This document shows, one piece after another, positions 36,152-44,173 of a stretch of DNA of 64,000 nucleotides. This stretch comes from Bidens hawaiensis (lineage: Eukaryota; Streptophyta; Magnoliopsida; Asterales; Asteraceae), in assembly GCA_021521415.1 (NCBI GenBank), contig JAIQDT010003768.1, forward strand, positions 178,534 to 242,533, in the 5' to 3' direction. The translations under genes were made by a program, and so were the position numbers. Numbering within the stretch: position 1 is the first letter of the stretch; each line of letters begins with the position of its first letter. Below the pieces are notes generated by a model. It did no database searches. It saw only the letters and a program-made list of their open reading frames with translations, and had not been told where the DNA came from.

Positions 36152-38773
36152 ATGTCGTCGATTAACATCTCTGAGTTAGTAAAGATGGAAGTTGAAGCAG
36201 GGTCAGCTACTAAGGCCCCAAGATTGCTGAAGGGAACCGATTTCGTTGCATGGAAGGATCGGTTCATACAATACGTCAAATACCAGGATGCGAAGATGTG
36301 GGTATGCATCCAGGATGGTTATATTCCACCAGTTATGGAGTATGAAGGTCGTGATCAAATCAAAAAGTATAGCAAAATGGAAGAAGAAGAGAAAAAGATG
36401 TATGAGGCCGAGAGCAAGGCTCATGCTGCTATTACTATGGCTCTTCCACAAGAGATCCTTCATACGTTTAGAAAGTATACGTCAGCAAGAGAGCTTTGGG
36501 AAGCTCTTGAGAACAGATTTGAAGGGAATGTAGGAATCCGTGCTTCCAAGATAAAATTGCTCAAAACCCAGTTCTCAGTCTTCAAGTATTTGAAGAATGA
36601 ATCCTTAGATGATATTATCACTCGATATTACCATCTGATGACTGAATTGAGCAACTATTCTATTTCCTACCGAGAAGAAGAAATAGTTGAGAAGCTTCTA
36701 GATGCTCTCCCACCAAAATGGGAGATGTACACTGTGCTGATGAGGGAAGACAAAGACTTTCCCACATATGATCTAGAAACGGCAGTCAACAAGCTCAGAA
36801 CCTTTGAGCTTAACATGGTTAGAAAGGAGACACCTACGGATCAGGTACAAGATCCAGGTATGTATGGAGCTAAAGTCAACACTAGCTCAGGATCGAAGAC
36901 TGAATCTGCTGCCTACTACTCGAAGGGAGAGTCGGGCGCAAACTCATCACATGAGGGTCATGTGTCAGTCAACACAAATGGTGATGTTTGCTATGTAGCA
37001 GGTGGATCGAGTGGTTCTCAACCCCAGGTAAGCAAGAGTAGTTGCTCTCCAAGTATTCCCAGCAACAACTACTCCAAGATGCCTATGAGTGTCAAGTCTG
37101 CTGAAGAGCAGTTTGGTCTCTATGCTTCTTTTATTGCTTCCTATGAGAACTACATTCAGGGGAAGATTGTTGATCCAGCTATGTTGGATGAAGATTATGA
37201 CCAGATTGATGCTGATGATCTGGAAAAAATGAATCTACAATGGCAGATGGCCATGATCGTGAGAAGAGTGAAGCGGTTTATGAGAAAGACCGGAAGGAAG
37301 TTTGTCGGTGGAAGGCCAGGGTTTGACAAGACGAAGGTAAGATGCTACAATTGTCAGCAAAACGGTCACTTTGCAAAGGAATGCAGAAATGAGCGTGTAG
37401 AACGAAGTCAGGGCAGGTCTACACAGCAAAGTGGAGGTTCTAAAGATTATAGTGCCATGATGTCCAGAGAAGCTGTTGAATACAACTGGAACCTGCAGTC
37501 TAAAGAAACTTTTGAGCAGACAAATTTGGCAAAGGTTGAAACTGAAGAAAGTGAGAAGGTTACCGGAGAAGAAAAAGCTTTCATGGCAGATGTTAAAGAC
37601 CAGCTCTCCGAGGTATGTTCTAAACCTACATGTTCTAAATGTGAAAACTTGTCTGAGCAATTAGCAACTATAACCGATCAGTATGTTAGGTTGGATGCTG
37701 AATTTAAAACCCTAAAAGAAGATCATCATTTTACAAAAGCAAGAGAAAATAGCTATAAAGTCAAAATAAAAGCTTGTGAAAAAGATGTTAAAAGTCTAAA
37801 AACAAAACTTGCTGAAAAAATTGAAGTGATTGATTTAAGCTATGAAGTTTTGGAAGAAAAAACCAAACTAATTGCTGATAGAGAAAAACAGATTGCTGAT
37901 CACCAGGTAAAAGTGGTGGAACTGAATAGAAAACTAGAGCAGTTCAGAAATTCCTCTGCTATTCTTGATCACCTTGTTAGTGATCAAGGTTCCTCTGTTA
38001 AGAGAGGAGGAATTGGTTATCATGAGGTTCCACCACCTTATAATCACAATTACACTTTTAACCCTAGTGTTCAGAAATCTGTTGACTTTGAGGTTGCTCA
38101 GACAGTACCAGTTAAAGTAACTTGTAAAGAACCAAATGTTAGTGGAGGCGAAACAAGTTCGCCTGTTTCAAGTGTTAAAATTTCTGATCCAAGTCCAGTC
38201 TCATCGGATTCGGATAAGTCATCCGAGTCTGGTAAGGCAAAAGAGGAGGTGGTATTATCCAATGCTGGAGAGAAAGATAAGACGAATAAAAAGAGTACTC
38301 CACTAAACTCGTACGTCCCACCATATGTGAGACGAACGGGCGGTAATAAAGCCTCGACATCTAAAACACCGGTTGATAAAAAAGTTGAGCATAGGTGTTG
38401 TTTTAGGTGTAATCAATTAGGACATCTTGTTGCAGATTGCCCTCTGAAGCAGCGATTCAGAGGTGTGAGGCCTACTAAAACTGAGAATAAGCCTAATGGT
38501 AATCATAATACTGGTAAAAATGAAAACCATTCAAAATTCAGAAATGTGACTAATTCAGGTTTTCATAGAAACAAATCTCAGTTTTACACTGCTAATAACC
38601 AAACCACAAGCTATAATTCTTTCAATTCACAAAGGTTTGGAAGGCCTCACAATCAATCTTCAAGGAGATATCCTAATAGGACTTACATGAATTATCCAGA
38701 TACTAACTTTGGAAAGCCAAAGTTTGGGATGTATAGATCCAAGACCAATTGGTCTTGGGTCCCTAAATTCTAA
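36152..38773 (+). CDS. gag: SIRE-C gag polyprotein
   Basis: 873 codons, uninterrupted, starting ATG in the context AAAGATGTCG after the leader. Residues about 1-225 are a UBN2/gag-polypeptide domain (LKGTDFVAWKDRF, ESKAHAAITMALP, LLKTQFSVF). A first CCHC knuckle (CYNCQQNGHFAKEC) lies near residues 397-410. Residues about 490-610 form a charged coiled coil. A second CCHC knuckle (CFRCNQLGHLVADC) lies near 749-762, followed by an Asn/Ser/Arg-rich tail. It forms the nucleocapsid and packages element RNA. This is long for copia gag but in line with SIRE-type gags. pol follows in another frame, with a splice-acceptor-like TTTATTGTGCAG at 38781-38792, so frameshift, readthrough or splicing would be needed. 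Confidence 0.93.
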   Translation: MSSINISELVKMEVEAGSATKAPRLLKGTDFVAWKDRFIQYVKYQDAKMWVCIQDGYIPPVMEYEGRDQIKKYSKMEEEEKKMYEAESKAHAAITMALPQEILHTFRKYTSARELWEALENRFEGNVGIRASKIKLLKTQFSVFKYLKNESLDDIITRYYHLMTELSNYSISYREEEIVEKLLDALPPKWEMYTVLMREDKDFPTYDLETAVNKLRTFELNMVRKETPTDQVQDPGMYGAKVNTSSGSKTESAAYYSKGESGANSSHEGHVSVNTNGDVCYVAGGSSGSQPQVSKSSCSPSIPSNNYSKMPMSVKSAEEQFGLYASFIASYENYIQGKIVDPAMLDEDYDQIDADDLEKMNLQWQMAMIVRRVKRFMRKTGRKFVGGRPGFDKTKVRCYNCQQNGHFAKECRNERVERSQGRSTQQSGGSKDYSAMMSREAVEYNWNLQSKETFEQTNLAKVETEESEKVTGEEKAFMADVKDQLSEVCSKPTCSKCENLSEQLATITDQYVRLDAEFKTLKEDHHFTKARENSYKVKIKACEKDVKSLKTKLAEKIEVIDLSYEVLEEKTKLIADREKQIADHQVKVVELNRKLEQFRNSSAILDHLVSDQGSSVKRGGIGYHEVPPPYNHNYTFNPSVQKSVDFEVAQTVPVKVTCKEPNVSGGETSSPVSSVKISDPSPVSSDSDKSSESGKAKEEVVLSNAGEKDKTNKKSTPLNSYVPPYVRRTGGNKASTSKTPVDKKVEHRCCFRCNQLGHLVADCPLKQRFRGVRPTKTENKPNGNHNTGKNENHSKFRNVTNSGFHRNKSQFYTANNQTTSYNSFNSQRFGRPHNQSSRRYPNRTYMNYPDTNFGKPKFGMYRSKTNWSWVPKF

Positions 38774-38787
38774 TCTTTTGCTTTATT

Positions 38788-41700
38788 GTGCAGGAACAGT
38801 TGAACAGGGCTGCCAACAATCTTTGGGTTGTGGATAGCGGCTGTTCCCGGCACATGACGGGTAACAAATACTTGTTACACGATTTGAAACATGTTCAAGG
38901 AGGGAGAGTGAGCTTTGCCGGTGAAAGTGGAGGCAAGATTACAGGAATGGGAACGGTGTCGAACGGAAAGATGACATTGGAGAAAGTTAACTTTGTGGAA
39001 GAATTGAAGCACAATCTGCTGAGTGTGTCGCAGATCTGTGATAAGGAGTACACCGTTCATTTTACAAAGAATGAGGCGATTGTGTTGCAACCTGGTTTTC
39101 AGATACCAGAGGAGTGGATTGTGATGAAGGCTCCACGTGAGAGGAATACGTAAATTATGGATATGAGGTCGACTGAAATGGCCACGAAAGAATCATGCCT
39201 TATGACAAAAGCGAGCGAATCAGAGTCCGAATTGTGGCATAGGAGAATGGGGCACATTCATCTTCGGAAGATGAACCACATTGTCAAGAATGGGCTTGTG
39301 CTGGGCGTTCCCTTGAAAAGTTTCAATTTTGAAGACAAATGTCTACCGTGCAAGAAGGGAAAGCAGCACAAGAAATCCCATCACACCAAGAAGTCAATTC
39401 AATTGCCAGTACCCTAGAATTGCTTCACATGGATCTTTTCGGTCCCGTGAATGCAAAAAGTCTATGAGGTACTTCATACTGCTTGGTGATCACTGATGAC
39501 TACTCACGATATTCATGGGTATATTTCCTGAAATCAAAAGATGAAACGGCTCAGATGGTGAAGAATTTGATTACCAAAGTTGAGAACGTTATGGATAAAA
39601 GGGTTAAGTTCATCAGAAGTGACAATGGAACGGAGTTCAAGAATTTTGAAATGTAGATCTTCTGCCTTCAGAAAGGGATTGAACACCAATACAGCGCTCC
39701 GTATACACCGCAACAGAATGGAGTGGCTGAAAGGAAGAACAGAACATTAATTGAAGGAGCCAGAACTATGCTGGCTGATTTAAAGCTTCCTGTGGTGTTC
39801 TGGGCTGAAGCTGTTGCTACAGCCTGCTATATCCTCAATAGAGTCTTGACGGTTAAACGACTTAATAAAACGTGCTATGAGCTTATGCATGGGAGGAAGC
39901 CCAACTTGAGTGGTCTTGAACCATTCGGGTCCCCTTGTTCGATTTTAAAGACAAATTCTAAATTTGGTGAAGTAGCCGATGAAGAAATCTTAGTCGGTTA
40001 TGTTGTTGGGACACCCAACAGACGTGTCTTTAATACATCGACCAGCAAGGTTGAGGTGGTGTGTAACACCGATATTACAAGTTACCAACCGCCAAAACCA
40101 AGCAACGGACCTGCTGAGTTTTTCGACTATGTTAAACTTTTTAAGTCTTTTAACATACCGTATTTGGATATTGCTGAAGAAGAAGAGAGAGTTGCTACGA
40201 AGATGATCCTTGATGAGGAAGAAAATCTATTGCAAAGACAGCTGATCGATAAATGTCAACCTTCCTCATCAAATGCTATCGATACCCCTGCTGCCTCGAC
40301 TGAAGAAGAATTTTTCAATCTGTTTCACTCTCAGCAAGAAACAATCATTGACGAGCTCTCTTCTAACTTGGAAGACAATTTGCATGTCGGTTCTGTTCCG
40401 ACCACAAGATTTCATAAAGATCACCCTTTGGAGAATGTGATTGGTGATGTGTCCTCCGGTGTACAAACAAGACGTAGCTTGAATGAGCACACCTGTGTTT
40501 ACACAAGCATTAAGGAGACAGGCATAATCAACGAATGCTTGTACACCTGCTTTATCAGCCAGATTGAACCGAAGAATTATCAAATGGCTCTCAAGGACAG
40601 CTCGTGGGTCGAAGCCATGCAAGAAGAGTTGGCTCAGTTCAAGAAAATGGAAGTTTGGACTTTGGTTGAAAAACCAAAGAATGTGCATGCGATAGGCACA
40701 AAATGGGTGTTTAAGTGCAAGAGAGATGAGAAAGGGATTATTATAAGAAACAAGGCGAGGCTAGTCGTTAAAGGTTTTAATCAACAAGAGGGGATTGATT
40801 ATAATGAAGTGTTCGCTCCTGTGGCAAGATTGGAAGCCATTAGATTGTTTTTGGCATTTGCTGCTTATAAAAAGATGAAGGTTTTTCAGTTGGACGTAAA
40901 GAGTGCATTCCTAAATGGGAAAGTTGATGAGGTTGTGTATGTTGAGCAACCTCCGGGTTTTCCTGACCCAGACTTTCCAGACCATGTGTACAAATTAAGC
41001 AAGGCATTGTATGGATTACATCAGGCACCTCATTCCTGGTACTCAACTTTATCAGATTACTTGCTTGAAAATGGGTTTGAAAGAGGGAAGATTGATAGCA
41101 CGTTGTTCTTCAAGAGAGAAGGAAGCGACTTCCTGCTGGTGCAAGTCTACGTGGATGACATTATCTTTGCTGCATCAAAAGTCTCCATGTGTCAGGAGTT
41201 TGAGGCCGTCATGAAGAAAAGGTTTGAAATGAGTGCTATGGGTGAACTAACTTTCTTTTTAGGATTGCAGGTTGATCAGAAGAAGGATGGGATGTTCATT
41301 CATCAGACGAAGTATGTCCATGATGTTCTCAAACGATTCAAAATGGAGGACAGCTCTCCATTTGATACTCCAGTCTGCGTCAATCACAAATTGGGTGCTG
41401 ATTCAGACAACGATGCAGATGTGGACCCAACTCAATATCGGGCTATTATAGGTTCTTTAATGTACTTAACTGCTTCTAGGCCTGATATAATGTTTGCTGT
41501 TTGTCTTTGTGCACGCTTTCAGGCAAACCCAAAAGAATCTCATTTGAAGGGTGCGAAGAGGATACTGCGGTATCTCAAGGGCAAGCCGAAGCTGGGGTTG
41601 TGGTACCCGAGAGGAGGAGACTTGGAGCTAGTCGCTTACACAGATTCTGATTATGGAGGGTGCAATCAGAGTCGGAAATCAACAACAGGTGGATGTCAGT

Positions 41701-42095
41701 TTCTTGGTGGTAGATTGGTGTCGTGGCAATGCAAGAAGCAGACTTCAGTCTCAATTTCAACCTGTGAAGCAGAATACATGGCAGCATCCAACTGCTGCTC
41801 CCAGGTTCTTTGGATTCAACAACAGTTGCGCGACTATGGTCTGAATTTCTTACTTACTCCTATTTGCATTGATAACACAGCTGCTATCTCAGTAACTAAC
41901 AATCCCGTGAAGCACTGTAAAACTAAACATATTGACATACGTCATCATTTTATACGGGATTGTGCTGAGAAGAAACTGATTGTGCTTGAAAAGGTGGATA
42001 CGCTTGATAATTTCGCTGATTTATATACTAAAGCGTTTGACAAATCAAGATTTCAAAACCTTATTGAGTTGAATGGGATGATCAATCCCGAGTAA
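38788..42095 (+). pseudogene. pol: SIRE-C pol: protease, integrase, RT, RNase H with four lesions
   Basis: Protease (VVDSGCSRHMTG near 38829, intact D-S-G), then GAG-pre-integrase (WHRRMGHIHLRKMN; CLPCKKGKQH). Integrase Asp (HMDLFGP near 39427), Asp (RSDNGTEF near 39618) and Glu (GVAERKN near 39721) follow. The long open part (39723-42095) carries the integrase C-terminus, RT (RLVVKGFNQQEGID, QPPGFPDPDF, YGLHQAP, intact VYVDD at 41145-41159) and RNase H (DSDYGGC, CEAEYMAAS, KHIDIRHHF). Lesions: TAA at 39151, a frameshift near 39411-39416, TGA at 39465 and TAG at 39654, all within about 500 bp, while RT-RNase H is clean for 790 codons. Confidence 0.93.
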
Positions 42096-42141
42096 CCATG
42101 CGTTTTATGTTCGTTTAAAAAAAAAAAAAAAAAGGTCACTA

Positions 42142-42400
42142 TCGCTTAGAATTATGTCGGTTGCCTCAGTTTGAAGGATATGTTTGGTCCTCATTTCTAC
42201 TTGTAGAATATGCGGATAGCCATCAACCAGATGACTGAAAGTGACCGGGGCGGTTTATGATGTGTTTTCATTCTTTCGCTTAAAATTAGTCGATCATACT
42301 TAGTTAGAAGGACACATACTAGTATGTGGTCGGTCCAGCTGATCCATTGGATCTTCGGGATAGCCGTTTACCTGAAGACTTTGTTTTGGTTGGGGCGATT
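42142..42400 (+). ncRNA. Two tandem copies of a conserved hairpin segment after SIRE-C pol
   Basis: Copy 1 (42142-42253) and copy 2 (42276-42400) match the SIRE-B segment at 11074-11345: TCGCTTAAAATTA start, GGTCC, GGATAGCC and a GGGGCG end. Copy 2 hairpin 1 is the perfect palindrome CACATACTAGTATGTG (42313-42328). Hairpin 2 is TCTAC/GTAGA (42196-42207) in copy 1 and GATCC/GGATC (42341-42353) in copy 2. Copy 1 lacks a clear hairpin 1. A 17-A run (42117-42133) precedes it. It is probably a cis-acting RNA structure; no independent transcript is claimed. Confidence 0.6.
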
Positions 42401-43427
42401 GATGTTAAAATTTTTCTTTTTGGGAAATGAAATTATTTTTCAAGTCTACTACTTCGTAAGAAGTTCGTTTGCTATGTTTAACAGAAAATTGATCCAACCT
42501 TGGAAAATGATAGATATACTGATTCTGTGTGCTTTAACTAGTGAAGTTATTAGGCTTAAAAGGCTTTAGAACAGTCATTGTATGTCATGGTAGCTTTTTA
42601 TGGTGCGTAAAAGTAGATGTGATACAAACTAAAACTACTCGATTTTACGTGGAAACTCCTTAAGAGTTTTGCATGTCTTCATATATATCTTTCCGAATGA
42701 TAGGCAGAAAAGCGATTACCCAGTCATACACGAGCCTGTTAGTTTTCTGATTCCAGAAAAGATAGTGTGTGTAGAAACTGCAGTGATCCAGATTCGGGAC
42801 TTGCAGTTGATTACTACTCTGAAGTCTATGCAAATGTTTATTAAAAAAATAATAATAATAATAATATATGAGTTATTGAAACACTCTAAGAGCTGAAAAT
42901 GTCAAGACTTCTCAATCATGGAGTAAGAAAGAGAACGGGAAGCAGATGAAGAGTACTTACAAACTTAATCAGACACTACGGGTCGAAGTCAATTCGGGGT
43001 GACTTGGGGAAAGCCAAATACGCTTTGAGAATAGATAGGAGGCATCATAATCTCTGAGTTGTTGCCCACTTAAATTTTGAGCTTAATTGAACTTAACTCG
43101 TATCACAGAAATGATGAAAACCATTTTAAGTTATTTACCTGCCTACAACCTGTTTCTTTATGTCATAATACAGCTAAACACGGATCTATGTGACAGTCAC
43201 GTAATTAGTATGATTCCTGTTCGGATCTTTTCTAAAACGTAGTAGTCCCTATCGAGACTGAAATTTGATCCCTTGTACTTTAATTTTTTAAAAGTTTTTC
43301 GTACTTAGGTAGTTTATGATTTTATAACTGGTTACTTGGACTTGATCGTGTTATTTAATTCTTAAAGGGAAATTTTAAAAGTTAATTGCAAAATGTTCAA
43401 ATTATAAGGGTTGATTTTGTAAATATA
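42401..43427 (+). other. SIRE-C pol-ORF3 spacer, non-coding
   Basis: No coding homology. It contains small dispersed matches to the SIRE-B spacer (for example GGCTTAAAAGGC near 42552) and a short TAA-rich run near 42847-42866. Nothing else is recognised. Confidence 0.5.
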
Positions 43428-44173
43428 GGCGAAGTTGTTAAACAGGCGAACTTGTGAATAACGTCGCCTAGGCGAAGTTAACCGTAACTTCGCCTGTATA
43501 ACTCCGCTCCTATATAAGGATTTTCAAAGGTCAAACTGTTCATAATTTTCAAATTCAGCGAACTTACTCCGATATTCCAGCGAACTTATCTGTTTCCGGC
43601 GAACTTGTCGTTTTTCCGATTTCTTGTTCTTTTTCTCAGTTTCCGTTACCGATTCAAGGTTCGTAGTGTCGTTATATCTTATAATCGATGTTCATGGTTG
43701 TTAATCCTAGGTTGTTTCGACAACCGGTTAGTGACCTCGGACGTTCGATCCTTAAACCCGGTTTCAAACTTGTTTTAACGTGGTCGTTCACACAATGAAC
43801 GTCTAGATAACCATAAAATCATGTTTTCCGGATTCCTTAATCACGAAATCACCAACTGCACGTTGTTTCATAAACCTTACTGTCGCCGTTTCAGATTCAG
43901 GCGAACTTAAGGATTAGGCGAAGTTATCCGCAACTTCGCCTGAGGTTTAACTTCGCCTGAGGCGATGTTGTGGTGAGGCGAAGTTATCATTAACTTCGCC
44001 TGGACCTTTTTACTTATTAGTTATTAGACGAACTTAAAGATGAAGTGAAGTTGTCCCCAACTTCGCCCCACCTTTAACTTCGCCTATACAGATTTTCACA
44101 ACTTCGCTCATGGTGAAAAGCGAACTTGTGTTATGCCTTAACGTTTATCTAACTTGGTTCGTTTGTTGCAGAT
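43428..44173 (+). promoter_or_regulatory. Predicted internal promoter and leader intron of SIRE-C ORF3
   Basis: Four exact GCGAAGTT/GCGAACTT/AACTTCGC words and several variants (43428-43508) lie directly upstream of the TATA box TATATAAGG (43511-43519), the same layout as the LTR promoter. A donor AAG|GT at 43659 lies 148 nt downstream of the TATA. The acceptor TTTGTTGCAG ends at 44171, two bases before the ATG. The 513-nt intron and its edge carry about 13 more words, several as hairpins GGCGAAGTT-N6-AACTTCGCC. No RNA evidence is available here. Confidence 0.65.
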
